64,000 nucleotides of DNA from Euphorbia lathyris (taxonomy: Eukaryota > Streptophyta > Magnoliopsida > Malpighiales > Euphorbiaceae): positions 80,227,001 through 80,291,000 of the forward strand of contig NC_088913.1 in assembly GCF_963576675.1 (NCBI RefSeq). Direction: 5' to 3'. The notes below the pieces were generated by a model, which saw nothing but the letters and a program-made list of their open reading frames with translations, was not told where the DNA came from and ran no database searches. Made by a program: the position numbers and the translations under genes. Position 1 is the stretch's first letter. Each line of letters starts with the position of its first letter. Positions 22,473 to 34,124 of this stretch are shown piece by piece.

Positions 22473-24809
22473 TCACAATTGTCCTCTACGCTTCTTCATA
22501 TGTTGAAAACCTTGCCTCTCAATATATGTAACTAAACAATCATTTAAAAAATCATCTCCCAAACCATTCCGTAGTGGTGTTTTCACCAATTTCATAGCCG
22601 AAAATACCCTTTCCACTGAAGCAGCTGCAACTGGTAAAATTAAAGCTAACTTCACAAGCAAATAAACAAGAGGATACAAAACACTCTTCTTTGTCTTAAC
22701 TAAGATCTTAGCAAGATCTGCAATTCCTTTAAGCTCAGAAAATCGTATGTCAGATCTCATATCAAAAATATAAATGTCCAATTGATCTTCAAGTATAGCA
22801 ATCTGCACGGTAGAAAAATCAAATGGATACAAGTGGGCGAGTCTAGTCAACTTTTGCTTATCAAATGCTGCAAAATAATCAATAGGATTTAAGCACGCGA
22901 CACATAAAAGTAATTCTGAGTTTTTCTCCGTGAAGCGCTCATTGAGCTCTAAAAGTTGCATATCAATGACAGTATAAAATATACCAGTTTGATAATGATG
23001 CAAATTTGTAATTTTATGAGTATTTCTCCGTGACCTTCCTTGATCCACAAACATATCATCCATATTTGGAACATTGATGTTATTCTTTTCACAAAAAGAA
23101 GCCACTTGAATCAATAAAGAATCCATCCATCATCTCTCATTTGTTGGAGGAGTTGTTTGGAAATGTGGACCGAACTTATTGCATTGATGATATCTTGATC
23201 TTTTCTTTGTGATGCTTGGGACAAATCATGTGTAAATCCCAATATCTTTTTCATCAAATGTAAGTTGAAAACAAACTCAAATGTTTGTGTCAAGGCAAGT
23301 AAAGCACAAGCTTGACCATTTTGCTCTAAACTTCTTCCATCTCCCTGAATCACATCAAGCACATCAATCACAGAGGGAAACATGGTGATTAGGCTTACCA
23401 ATGAAACATAATATGAACTCCATCATGTATCACCAGCTCGTTGAAGAGAAGTTTCTTGATGTAATCATGTACCACTTTCTATCTCTCCATTTTGTAGTGC
23501 TTCAATGACTTTACTGTATTGCTTCTCATGAAGAAGATCTCTTCTCTTGCATGAAGCTCCCACAATATTTGATAAGTTAGAAACCACATTAAACAACAAA
23601 GCAACACGAACATGTTTTTTGGCCACAACAACTAGAGCTAACTGCAATTGATGAGCAAAATAGTGTACATAATATGCAGAAGGATTTTCTGTCAAGATCA
23701 ATGTTTTTAGGCCATTAAACTCACCATTCATATTGCTAGCTCCATCATAACCTTGCCCACGTAAAATTGATATACTTAAACCATGTTTGGAAATAATCCT
23801 TCCATTGCTAACTTGAGTGATAAAGCAGTTGTATCACTAACATGCACAATACCAAGAAAACGCTCAATCACACATCCTTTTAGGTTCACATAACATAATA
23901 CAATTGCCATTTGCTCTTTCATAGATATATCCCGAGATTCATCAATTAAAATAGAAAACAGATCATTATGAAGATCATTGATGATAACTTTAGTGGTATC
24001 ACTATAAGCAACACGCACAACTTCCTTCTGAATATTAGGAGAAACAAGTTTAGAGTTACCTGGAGCATTATCTAAAGTGACTTTGTTGATGTCTTCATTA
24101 TGATTTGCAAGAAACTTTAGAAGTTCCAAAAAATTCCCTTGATTGCTTGAATCATCAGACTCGTCATTTCTTTGAAATGCTAGTCCTTGATGTAAAAGAA
24201 ACCGAATGCAATCAATAGTTGCTGTTAGATGCATTCTATATTCCTTCCGAGTTTGAACTGAATGCGTCTCAAAAGATACTTCAATGTGTTGTTTCTGATT
24301 CATCAAGTATTCACATTGCTTCCAAGCTTGGTTATGAGCACTATTTTGGGCGCCAACATGAGTTTGAAACCTTTCCTTCTTTTTCCAATTTGTAAATCCA
24401 TCAACAATAAAACTATCTTTATTTGCTTGCTCCCCAATATCTGATTTGTAAAGATAACAACACAGACAAAAAGCTGCATCTTTGAAAATGCTATATTCCA
24501 ACCAAGTGTTATACTCCTTAAACCAAGTAGGAACAAATTGCCTTAATATTTGCCCCATTCTTCTTTGTGGAAAATCATGTTCATGGGGTTGACATGGACC
24601 TTTTTGCAGATAAGTTCTTCGAACTTTATCTCGATCATTTGGATGATAGTCTGTAATTAATTTCCTTAACCCAGGATCGGAAGGAAGATTATTCAAATCA
24701 ATTTCAATCTGAGGTTGTTTTGAAGAACACGTCGCTTCTCTTCCATCAACATTTTTGTCAATGCTTGTTGTTCATTGATCGACTCTTTTCTAGCGAAGTA
24801 TTTTTTCAT
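22473..24809 (-). pseudogene. hAT transposase (TTF-zinc-finger/DUF4371/hAT-dimerisation type), broken
   Basis: The enzyme would cut and rejoin the element at its CAGGG ends. Start at the ATG ending at 24809 (MKKYFARKESINEQQ). A frameshift near 24730 leads to LPSDPGLRKLI and YHPNDRDKVRR, a TTF/MYM-type finger region with FCLCCYLY, then a DUF4371-like segment (DLFSILIDESRDISMKEQMA). A 1-bp deletion near 23788 breaks the frame before GQGYDGASN, which reads on from 23765. Stops follow at about 23473 and 23431, and another 1-bp deletion near 23120. The C-terminal dimerisation domain is present (LILPVAAASVERVFSAMKLV near 22590). At least five lesions make this copy inactive. Similar proteins in plants are often listed as zinc finger MYM-type. 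Confidence 0.85.
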
Positions 24810-25815
24810 AATCTGCATTACAGAATAAGTTGAGTAAGCTTAACTTAAGCATATGATAAGTTTACGAATTTATTTAAGCTTTTAAACATATGTTTATAAA
24901 TGCATTCATCCCCTCAAATTTAGTTGATGTTAAATTAATAATGTTAATTTAAAGTTAAATTGATAAATTGAAATTCTTAAGTGCTAAATTGGAGGGCTAA
25001 ATTGTCAATGGCTAATTGCTAATCGTAAATTGTTAATGGTAAATTGGAATACAAACTAATGTTAATTTAATTATTAATTGAAATATTAACTACAATTCAC
25101 AAACACAACTCATTAGATTATAAAGTGCTAGAAAACAACCAATTTGCCAAAAAAAAAAAAAATACTAAAGTCTTAAACTATATGTTAACAGAAACAATTA
25201 AAGTTCTGGATTATAGAATAAAGGAAACAACTCAATCAAGTCCCTATGCAAACATTTAGATTATAGGAATATATGTTTTACAATTATAGAAATATAATTT
25301 TTCTTAGACAATTAACTTTGGGCTAATTGGACCACAAAACAATTGAAAGTTTAAAATGATAAATTAGATTACATGACATAGCCAACAACTCAAGCCCTTA
25401 TGCAAACAAATCAAATAAACAAAGCAAGGGAAATAAATGTTTCATATCAATTCGCCCCCCTTCCCTTCCCTGCTGCAAACAACTCAAAGTTTCTATTACT
25501 ATGTCCCTGCAAAACACAATTTTTCGACAGAAAAACACAAAAGCAGAGCAGCAAGCAAGTAATTCAAAGAAGATCAGAGCAGTAAGCAAATAGCAACCTT
25601 CTTCGGTTCAGGGACGGAACTTCGAGATACAAATCGTTCTTGGACAGACTTGAAGGCTTCAAGTTGAAGGATGGAGTTGAAGCAGACGAAGTGCAGCAGG
25701 CAGGGCGGCAACGATTTCTCCTAATCGCATTTGAGAGAGGTTAGGGTTCAGATAATTCATTTGGGGATTTTTAGATTTTGGTCGATAGAATAGAAAGGCT
25801 GTGTCAAGGGCAAAG
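24810..25815. other. Non-coding 5' region of the hAT element
   Basis: AT-rich, with runs of near-repeated GTTAATTT/TAAATTG words at about 24930-25070 and an A15-type run near 25149. No ORF with recognisable content. Probably leader, intron or subterminal DNA of the transposase gene. Confidence 0.4.
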
Positions 25816-25895
25816 TTGTAATTTTCTTTATTTCCTTTAAACAAAAAGACGCCGTTCGGCGTCGTTTTGTTTAAAGGAAATAAAAAAAATTACAA
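25816..25895. repeat. 38-bp-arm hairpin in the hAT element
   Basis: Arms 25816-25853 and 25858-25895 pair at 36 of 38 positions around GTTC. The apex is GACGCC/GGCGTC, the flanks TTTCCTTTAAACAAAA and its complement. Confidence 0.85.
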
Positions 25896-26616
25896 CCATG
25901 TCCTCTCATCTTCTTCCTCAGGTATCGAACAGTTTTGGAATTCTTCCTCCTGCAACAATGGGGGCAAACCTTTTTAAATCTGAAAATTTTATATAGGATA
26001 TTTTTTATTTACGGATCTCAGTGGGGGCAAGTGCCCCCATTGCCTCCACTGTAGATCCATCCCTGATCATCATCATCTTCTTCTTCTTCCTCATTATTGT
26101 CAACAGTCTTTTTTCCCCTGCTAGAAGTTCTAGCATCCGCAAAATGCAAAACCAGGAATTCAGCATTCCATTTTTTGAATATGGTATAAATTGTCGATCA
26201 AGTCCCATAAGATGCTCAACTAAACCAGCCCTCTTCTGAAAATCAAAATCAAGCAAAGGTATATGAACATTTTGACTTATTTTGTTAGTGGTTAACTCCA
26301 TCTGAGTAGCCAAGACTATCCCGGTGATAGTATTCCACATCTCCGCTTTCAAAGTATGCGATTAGAATGCTTTGAAAAGTGCAGCAGATAAAATGTCAGT
26401 AAAATCAACAAATTTTGCCCTTTCTGATATATCTGTCTGAGAAAAGTATCCATGGTGATGATCTGTTGTTTTCTTAACTCTTGGCATAGTGTTTTACTTG
26501 TGATGAAGGTGGTAAAAGATGGTGTCTGAAGGAAGCAATAGTGTGAAGGAGATGGATATTGAGTAATGGAAGAAAAAGTTTGAAGTGATGTAGTTGTTAA
26601 TTATGGAGAAGAAGGT

Positions 26617-27173
26617 TATGTATATAGATAAAATGAGAAGTTTATTTTGGTGAAGAGATATGATGTTTGGTGAAGGGTTAGGTTTATAAGGAAGAGTTTA
26701 AAGGTGTTTGGAAGAGTTTTGGAGTTGACTAGGGATTGCATATGATGTAGGAAATTCTGATTTTCTGAACTCAAAGTTGGTGAGATGAAATTTCCCATGT
26801 CACATCCGTGACTGTTGATTCGCGGACATGACTATTGGAAAATTTTCTCATGTCACGTTCGTGACAGGAAATTCACAAACGTGACTGTCTGAACAAAAAT
26901 CCATTTTTCTAAAGAAAACTCTTATCATGTTCGTGATTGGTGGTTCATGAACATTTCTCCCAAAAATTCTGAAATTTCACTCTTTGTGTATTAATGCACC
27001 GCGACCTTGAATCTTTGTAGAAAATCTCAAACATGAACATTGGAAGATGAGTAGAGCTGTGTGGAATTCCTGTATTTCTCTACGAATTCTTGTATTGCTC
27101 TTGTAAATGTCTGGTATAAAAGTAATTGAAAAATCTTGTGTCATGTTCGTGACACTGCAGTTCCCGACGTGAT
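26617..27173 (-). promoter_or_regulatory. Leader of element Z: four pairs of 20-bp-spaced dyads and a TATA-like motif
   Basis: Pairs begin at 27140/27160, 26924/26944, 26852/26872 and 26799/26819, each about 20 bp apart, with consensus GTCACGTTCGTGAC. TATATA at 26626-26621 lies about 173 bp below the last pair and 135 bp before the gag-like ATG. It is the same motif as in this element's LTRs, now inside the transcribed leader. Confidence 0.5.
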
Positions 27174-27494
27174 AGGCATTTTTATGAAAGTTCCCTTCTT
27201 CCAAATGCTGTATCTATATCCTCAAATTAATTCTGTAAACTTCCTCTGTGAATTTGTATACATGATCAAATCTCCACTTTCATTCTCTTTGAGAAAATTT
27301 GGTTCGCTTCATGTTTATCTGTAAACAATCTAAATGCAAACATTAAATATCAACAAGGATTTAGTCCTAATCACCATCCTCAATAAATAATAATAAAAAC
27401 TATAAAATAAATAAATACATAAATTATATATAAGTCTATAAACCAACATTCGGAATAAAAGAAAACAATAATAATTAAGAAATCAATTTGGCGT

Positions 27495-27512
27495 TCCCCG
27501 GCAACAATGCCA
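27495..27512 (-). other. Primer-binding site of element Z
   Basis: The minus strand reads TGGCATTGTTGCCGGGGA, three transitions from the tRNA-Asp complement. It lies 6 bp from the LTR edge at 27519. Confidence 0.75.
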
Positions 27513-27583
27513 AAAACTTGTTAGGAGAATTCCGCAAGTGCATGGTTTCACTTGTAGTAATAAAAGATATCGATCCCACTGAG

Positions 27584-29250
27584 TGTTGGTGTGCCCTAGT
27601 TCATAGGCATTGGTTCTTATAAAATGTATTTGTGTCACATTAATAAAGGCATTAATTTATTTCATTTATATCTTGTGCTATAATATGAATAGAGAATCCA
27701 TTGATTGATAATCATAAAACCATATCCCAAGTCTATTATATCATGGGAATGATTAGGACCACAGACTTGTATATTCGACGACTGTATGGTAGCAATTTAT
27801 ACTAGCCATAGCACTTGATAAGTCAGTTGTGAATATGGGTACATGTTGTAAACATGTGACTGGATCGATCCGCCCGAGAAAACTATATGGTGGTTGTGTC
27901 ATTAGTTTTCTTAAGTAGGTCTCTAACTATCTTCAGACCAGATTTCATTATAATATCAATATGGGATCCGGTTCACTTTGACATACGCCTAACAGGTCTG
28001 TAACAGGATGCTAAATACGGGTATGATTGGGTGAACATGTGAACACGTTGGTATTGATATTGAAGTGATGGAATTACCACTCATGTAATAGTGAGATGAT
28101 ATCACAGGCCACTTGATAAGTGAGATTGATAAGTGTGTGGCCACACCCTGATAAGTAGTTTACTTATCTGTTTCATCAATCTACTTAAGATCAAGAAATA
28201 TCATAAACATCAGAGAGGATGACAGCCGCCATGCCTCTAGTTTATAATATCGATATCAAATGGCAAAAGAAGTTAAGAGATAACTACAGGGTCTCTGCAT
28301 CTTTAGACTGCTGAAACTCTGTCTTGGTTAGGGGCAGTAATGGTTTACTAGAACCCACTTATTGTCTGTGGGCCGTGAGCTCACTACTAGCTAAGGACAG
28401 TCCCATAGGATCGTGCACATCGAACATCTGAGTTAGAACTTATAGAACGGTACATTGGAGAGATGAAATTAATTAATTGATAGTAAAATATCAAGGTAAT
28501 TAATTGGTGGTTAATTAATTGATTAATTGATACTTTGTATCGAGGTAATTGATTAATGGTCTTAAGTGTTGAGTATTTAATTGATTAATTAGTTTACGGG
28601 ATGTAATTAATTAATTTGTAAATTAATGAAATTGCGTTCGGTGAATAATTAATTAAACTAATACGTTAATTTATTAATTTGTGTTGTTTGTTTAATCGGG
28701 GTAATTAAATTTAATCTAATCATAATTAATTGCATAGAATAAATATTATTGGTATTTATTTATGTAATTAGATTAGGATTGGATTAGTTTTATAATTAAC
28801 CAATTAACCCTAAACCAATAAGGTTTAGGAATACACTATATATAAAAATTAAAACACTAAAACCCTAATTAACCTAACATACACATATTCGGCCAAATAT
28901 ATTGCTAGGTAAGGTGAGCAACATGAATGTAGGCGGCCACTAATTTGTGAATGTGAAGAAATATTTGGATAATTGCATAATCTCTTCTGTTCTTCATCCG
29001 TTCTTCGGCTAGCACCGGTTCTGACTCAATAGTTGTTCGTGCACCTGACTGTGGAGATCTTACTACCTTGTGGATTCTTCAGCCGTCTTTAGAAGAGACA
29101 GTCCGAGTATGTTTATATCCTTAAACGGATCAAAAGGTTTTATTCAATCAGTGGTTAACGGACAAAGATCAAACTCAAAGGGATTAGAAATAAATTTTAA
29201 ACCGCAATTCCGCTGCGCTACAGTTGATTAACTGGCTTTAATCCCTAACA
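27584..29250 (+). repeat. Solo LTR, copia-like family B
   Basis: TGTTGGTGTGCCCTAGTTC to AATCCCTAACA, 1,667 bp. Flanks CTGAG and CCAAG match at three of five positions, so the duplication is imperfect. The same family inserted at 39667 with a perfect duplication. The end region TTCCGCTGCGCTAC recalls the Angela LTR end TTTCCGCTGC. Confidence 0.8.
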
Positions 29251-29961
29251 CCAAGAATACAACTCATACTTAACTTATATTATTTCTTTATTCGTTTTCT
29301 TGAGGTTTATAGGAAATGATTAATTGAGTGGTTGATTTAATCTAACTTAAATGTTCTAATCTAACTAATCATGTGATTCATTTCATTCATAGCCCAGATA
29401 CAAGTTGATAATAATCAAATAGAATGAACAATTATTAATACTGTCAATCTTCTGTAGTCATACTAGAGAATTACTCTTAATTAATCCAATCTCTCGATCT
29501 AGGATTAAGAAACTTAAGTTCAATTAAATTAATAATACTAACTCCTCGACCAATCATAGTGAACTAGGTTTTTTAAACTAAGAAAACAAGTTTAAAAATG
29601 AACATAGAATAATTTGCATTCGATTGATTAATATCTGGTGAAAATGTATTAACAATGTAGAACATGAATTGAAGATAAAGAATACAGGAAAAAGATTGTA
29701 ACAAAGAACAGTATAGGGGTTGTCAATCCTTTTACTTATCCTTGTAAGGTTTGTCAAGCCTCTGGATCGTCTTCTCTTTTGTATCTTCTTCTTGCCTCTC
29801 GAGAAAGCTTATCTCTCGACCTCACTTCTTTCAGTGCATGGACTGAATCTCTAAATAAGATACTTCAATATCTCAGACTTAGAGTTGTGTCTATGATTCT
29901 GAAATATCTATGTATCTCTATATGTATATTTGTACATTTTTATGATTGATGTGGAACTCCC

Positions 29962-30197
29962 TTTATATAGATGTAGAAAGGTCGTGTCCATTGGAAGACA
30001 TCCCTCCATAAATGTGTGATGAATGGATGTGGCTAATAGCGAAGAGAAATGTTGATTCCGGAGAAAGGATGTGCTTACCAGATGAAGATTCATGTCTTTT
30101 TACCGAGGAAAAGGTTGTCACGAATAAGACAGCAGTGTCACGTTCGTGACATGAGAAGCCAATGTTGTGTTGAAAATGTGTATGTCACGATTGCGAC
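29962..30197 (-). promoter_or_regulatory. U3 promoter of right LTR Z: paired dyads and a TATA box
   Basis: GTCACGAATAAGAC (30117-30130) and perfect GTCACGTTCGTGAC (30137-30150), 20 bp apart, plus GTCACGATTGCGAC (30184-30197). CTATATAAA at 29970-29962. This LTR would drive the element. Confidence 0.55.
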
Positions 30198-31174
30198 AGG
30201 TACATTTCTTGAATTCTCTTCTTTTGCTCATTCTTTGCTTGTCTTTTCTTATTTTATGCTGACGTTCCTTCATATTGAGTTTCATCTGTGTTTAACCTGT
30301 CTTGGTTCAAATCATAAACAAATAAGTGAAATCTTCCCAAAACATTTAATAAACTAAACTAAATGCATAAATATCAACATGAAAATGCATATGAAAATAC
30401 TTTTCATCCCTATCATCTATGGTGTACAGAGATGCCTTTGAATTTGTTAAAGCTTGTGACAGTTTCCAACATTCAAATGTTGGATTCCAGCCTGAACTGA
30501 AGTGCAAGCATTCAGGGCCCATTCCAATACTACTGTATTAGAATTTCAGCCCTAATGTTATAATGAAGCTCTTTAGGGCTCTCGATCGAAGGCTTTGAAT
30601 AGACACGCCTAACTTTGATGATCTCACTTTCTCAACATTCATCACTCATTTTCCCAACATTTTTCCATTATTACCAGGCGCCTTGACCACCCTAAGAATA
30701 AGAAAGGTTTTCTTCCGTTTTCCCAGACATTTTGTCCTCTTTGGCCTACTTATAAGTCGATGCAAATGTGTTTTGACTATCGCTCAGGCGACATCTAGGC
30801 AACCTTTAGGCAATCTAGGTATTACGTAAGAGGTACAAAAATGGCTATTGAACAAAAAAAGGGTCAAGGGGCATATGCGAAAAAAATTGAAACGAGTTTT
30901 TGATTTGAAGCGACTAGGTGAGGTTTAGACAGACTAAACAATATTAATTTTTTTTAACACTGTATTGTGATAACTAATTATTAATTAGGAGCAATTTGCT
31001 ATTGGCTGCCAACATTAGGGATAAAATTCAACCATTTTATATGCAAGAGGTAAAATTGCTCCTCGATGTAAACGTTCGGTTATTTTTGCACCTTTTCCTA
31101 ATAAGTAATAATAAAACACATATCATTACGAAATGGGGAACCCATATCATTACGTGATGAACAATTCTGTAGTA

Positions 31175-31573
31175 TTAACCATCCATTATCCATGAAATTT
31201 TTGAGATATAAAAGCATCCACAACAGTCAGTGTTAGAGATTATCTCATACCTAGCAGCCAAATCTTCATAGTTGCCACATACTAACACATGCATAGCAGC
31301 CAAATCATAATATTTTCCACATACTTCCTCATGCCTAGTAGACAAATCACTAAATTTAGAAGTGATGTAATTCAACTTCACTTTAAGTGATTCCACATCA
31401 TGTAATTGACTTTATTACTTCCATCTTGCTCCAACATTATAAGAGGTAACACTTTGTGCCCCTTAAGGTTCTTATGTCTGTTTTAAAGCAATGAATGAAT
31501 TGTTCACATCAGGATGCAAAATGTGTATTTGAATGGATGCAGAAGATGTCTTAGAAGGTGTACTCAATGCCAT
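31175..31573 (-). pseudogene. Unknown conserved fragment, unit 1
   Basis: From the ATG ending at 31573 one frame reads MALSTPSKTSSASIQIHILH and so on, meets several stops (about 31480-31400), then continues in frame as VESLKVKLNYITSKFSDLST through KYYDLAAMHVLVCGNYEDLA to a TAG at 31175. The last 73 codons have repeated (N/K)YxDLAA phrases, suggesting a helical or coiled-coil piece. The same fragment recurs at 35685 and 43646. I do not recognise the family. It may be a captured exon or a decayed gene; the stops argue against a working protein. Confidence 0.35.
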
Positions 31574-32498
31574 ATAGGTACAAAAAGGCCAAACATATGA
31601 TAACTTTTGAGTTGAGGGGCTGATAAATTAACCACTAAATAGACTAGGCTAAATAACTAAAATGGGACAAATTCATTAAGCCATATTTTAACTTTTTAAT
31701 TCTTTAACTCTAATTTTTTAGTAGTTTAACTTGATGGAAAATAAAATTTTTTTCATCAAGACTCTAACACATTAGGACACATAAGTTTTTTCATCTTTAT
31801 GGTTGAAATCTAATCATTGTGTTCATTAAATTCAATAGCGCATCTCCATAAAGACACATAAGGTTAATTATTATCACAAAACTTATTTTCCTATAATAAA
31901 TTAAGAGAAAAAATCATTCTACCAAAAGGTTAAACTCAATAGTAGAAATTATTATAATATACGATACCCTCTTTTCCGTGTGAATTCCTTTTTTATTTGA
32001 AAGGTGTAAGATACATATCTATTTTATCATGCATTGAAATTTCATCAAAATTAATGAAATTGTCGGGATTCGAAAACAAAAAGTTTAATCGCATGGTTAA
32101 GATTCTATAAAAAATATTATATTAATCTAAGACAATTAAAAATACTCGAATTTACGTGTGAGTTAACAAAATTGGAATAACAATAAATTACTATAAAAAA
32201 AACTTCTTAACTTATTTATAACAAACTAAGGTGATTTGAAAAGTTCAAGTAGAAATTTAAAATACACATAAAAATAAAAAACCTTAATTAATAATATTCG
32301 AAAACTTCAACTAAAGTTTATTTTTGAAGTTACCAAAAAAACTAAAGACTTATTCAACATTCCAGATTTAGTTTTTTTTAGCTATTCTCTAAAAATAGAT
32401 CATCTCTACTAACTTTAAAAGGAAAAAAAGCTTATATGAATATAACATCTCTTTTGAATTGATAATCTCAAAGCAGGCTAGAGGGGCAAAAAAAGAAA

Positions 32499-33062
32499 AT
32501 GAATCTCTCATTGTATTGTTTGATTTGTGTATTTTCATCGACATTTTTAGTGATTATCCATTGTTCAAATTTTAGTGATCTAGTTTCGGAAGCTAATCTG
32601 AAACAGATTTGTGCAGAGGTTAATGATAGTACTTTTTGTTTCGAATATCTAAACGGGAGTCCAAGAAGTACAGAAGATGAGGCTCGTCTTGGCCGTCTTT
32701 GGAAATCATTTTTAAATAAAACTCATAATACATGTTTAGAAAATTATGGTGTGATTCAATCTCTACTTAATCAAACTACCGACAAAGTATTGCAGAAAAG
32801 ATATTCCAAGTGTTTAGATTATTATAACAAGGCCAAAATTGATATCGGTGACACTGCAACCAGAGAAATGGAATCAAATCATTATACAGCTGTAGAAGAT
32901 GCAGCTCTTGATGCACAAGTCCAGGGTAATAATTGTTTGGGACAATTTAGTTCACCACCCACCATCCCACCTTCACTCGATCAAAAAAATCAACGATTCA
33001 AGGACATAAGTTTTCTTTTTAGTTTGATATCTGGGGATTTTTACTCTCGATACAATGTTTAG
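32499..33062 (+). CDS. Putative invertase/pectin methylesterase inhibitor, copy 1
   Basis: 187 residues, one exon. Such proteins are secreted to the wall or vacuole and bind an invertase or a pectin methylesterase; which one cannot be told here. Residues 1-22 form a hydrophobic signal peptide. The mature part has the family's cysteine pairs: C38/C47 and C105/C146, the second in YSKCLDYYNKA and GNNCLGQF, with an extra C79. Sequons at N42, N52, N73 and N91 suggest glycosylation. Helical content, length and lack of introns fit the family, though the C-terminal tail (about 150-187) is longer than usual. The ATG at 32499 is the first that includes the signal peptide. AATAAA lies near 33120. It differs from copy 2 at residues 45, 100 and 141 (T, K, V here). 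The frame is intact, so it may be functional. Confidence 0.78.
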   Translation: MNLSLYCLICVFSSTFLVIIHCSNFSDLVSEANLKQICAEVNDSTFCFEYLNGSPRSTEDEARLGRLWKSFLNKTHNTCLENYGVIQSLLNQTTDKVLQKRYSKCLDYYNKAKIDIGDTATREMESNHYTAVEDAALDAQVQGNNCLGQFSSPPTIPPSLDQKNQRFKDISFLFSLISGDFYSRYNV

Positions 33063-33576
33063 ATTCAACAATTCAACAAAGTTTCTAAACTTGTTTTTGT
33101 AAACAAACCATTTATAGTCAATAAAATAAAACAAGTTCATTTCTTGTAATGAAATAATTGATGATTAATAAAATAAAATAAAAATTATTTTGTGTAACTT
33201 GATTCACTATATTTCACAAACTTTGTTTATTATTTATAAGATCCAAATAAAATATACGCAATCTGCTAAGAACATAACTAATAAAAGAGATGTTTAGCCT
33301 CCCAAGAACCAATTGTCTTAGTAATCTTATGTACCAAGTCTATACAATATGCTTTACATGTTCATCAAATTGATTGTGTTACACTCCGATTAATGAAAAT
33401 TTATAGAATGTTAAAAAGAATCAATCTCTACAACAGTTTGATTCCAATTCTACGTACATATTTTGAATTCTCTTAAGAAAGACCAAATATTTTAACTGAT
33501 GTAGAATGCTAGCTAGTTCAAATCTCTTTAAGTTTTATTCATATCTATTTAAGAGATCTTGCAACTCTCATATAAA
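33063..33576 (+). other. 3' flank of inhibitor gene copy 1
   Basis: Several AATAAA-type signals (33120-33180), then AT-rich spacer. No other gene is visible. It aligns with 37572-38075 of unit 2 with scattered differences. Confidence 0.5.
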
Positions 33577-33880
33577 CAGGGGAGTAGTAGAAGGGTGTAC
33601 AAGGAGCTCTCCCGCACAGGCTCCAAATTTAAGAGGGCCCAATTTTTTTTATTATAGAAATCTAAATATATTATTGTTATTAATTATTATGTGAAAAATT
33701 AAGTGGATATTAAGAGTCTTAAGGGGTCCAATTTTTTATTATTATTATACAATATCTAATTTAATTATTTTTATTATTTTTATTATGTTAAAAATTAAGT
33801 TAAGTGTATTAAATTTTTTAATGAATAGGGTCCAATTTTTCATTTAGCATAGGGCCCTAAAAATGTTTAAAATGTCCCTG
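33577..33880. mobile_element. hAT-type MITE, 304 bp
   Basis: Ends CAGGGGAG and ...GTCCCTG, with a perfect 8-bp duplication CATATAAA (33569-33576, 33881-33888). Unit 2 has the empty site, a single CATATAAA near 38077, so insertion followed the unit duplication. Inside, three GGGYCCAATTTTT phrases recur. No ORF. Confidence 0.92.
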
Positions 33881-34124
33881 CATATAAATAGATGCATTTA
33901 GTTCTAGTTTAAAAATCCATTTTTCTCTTTATTTTCATCCGTCTTTCCCTCAACTCTTTTTTAGTTCGTTTAATTACTTTAGTTCAATATTTCAAGTTCT
34001 TTCACCTTCATTTTTTCTTAATTTATTTTTTATTCTAAGTATGTTTTATTATTTTCTCATCTATTTTGTCATTAGCTTTACATCCACCATGAACTAACCC
34101 TTTTATAGCTAGGGTTATGGTAGA

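Larger units (their letters stand above)
22344..26065 (-). mobile_element. hAT-superfamily DNA transposon
   Basis: Ends CAGGGACGGATC and, inverted, CAGGGATGGATC form 11-of-12 terminal repeats. A perfect 8-bp duplication ATCATCAT lies at 22336-22343 and 26066-26073. Length is 3,722 bp. The minus strand encodes a decayed transposase. Both 8-bp duplication and CAGGG ends are hAT hallmarks. Confidence 0.92.
22296..26486 (-). pseudogene. Gag-like ORF of element Z, split by hAT
   Basis: Starts at the ATG ending at 26486 (MPRVKKTTDHHHGYFSQTDISER). A stop follows near 26363, then MKAEMWNTITGIVLATQ, LDFDFQKRAGLVEHLMGLD and an ILRMLELLAGEKRLLTIMRKK region ending in methionine codons (ATGATGATG), exactly where the hAT element inserted at 26065. 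After the insertion it continues at 22343 as KVDKIDKAEEIL and stops at 22296-22298. About 160 codons in all, far shorter than a normal gag. The RIDEVDEN block of X and Y corresponds to its end. It is probably the structural-protein remnant of a non-autonomous family. Confidence 0.5.
19831..30415 (-). mobile_element. Athila-type element Z, complete but non-autonomous
   Basis: Bounded by TGTTAGGAG and CCCTATCA with a perfect 5-bp duplication TCTAT (19826-19830 and 30416-30420); the uninterrupted site is seen at 34793 and 38992. Minus order: 5' LTR (30415-27519), primer-binding site, leader with hairpins, one gag-like ORF, 3' non-coding region, polypurine tract, 3' LTR (21195-19831). No protease, reverse transcriptase or integrase is present, so it depended on other elements. 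Nested in it: hAT (22344-26065), SINE (21721-21828) and a solo LTR (27584-29250). Confidence 0.88.
27519..30415 (-). repeat. 5' LTR of element Z, interrupted
   Basis: TGTTAGGAGAATTCCGC to CATCCCTATCA. Without the solo LTR (27584-29250) and one flanking 5-mer it is about 1,225 bp, shorter than its partner because ~130 bp are missing near 29598. Confidence 0.88.

Noticed and set aside
22262..24536. hAT transposase as an active gene
   Set aside because: At least five frameshifts or stops; not explicable by introns because conserved blocks break mid-motif.
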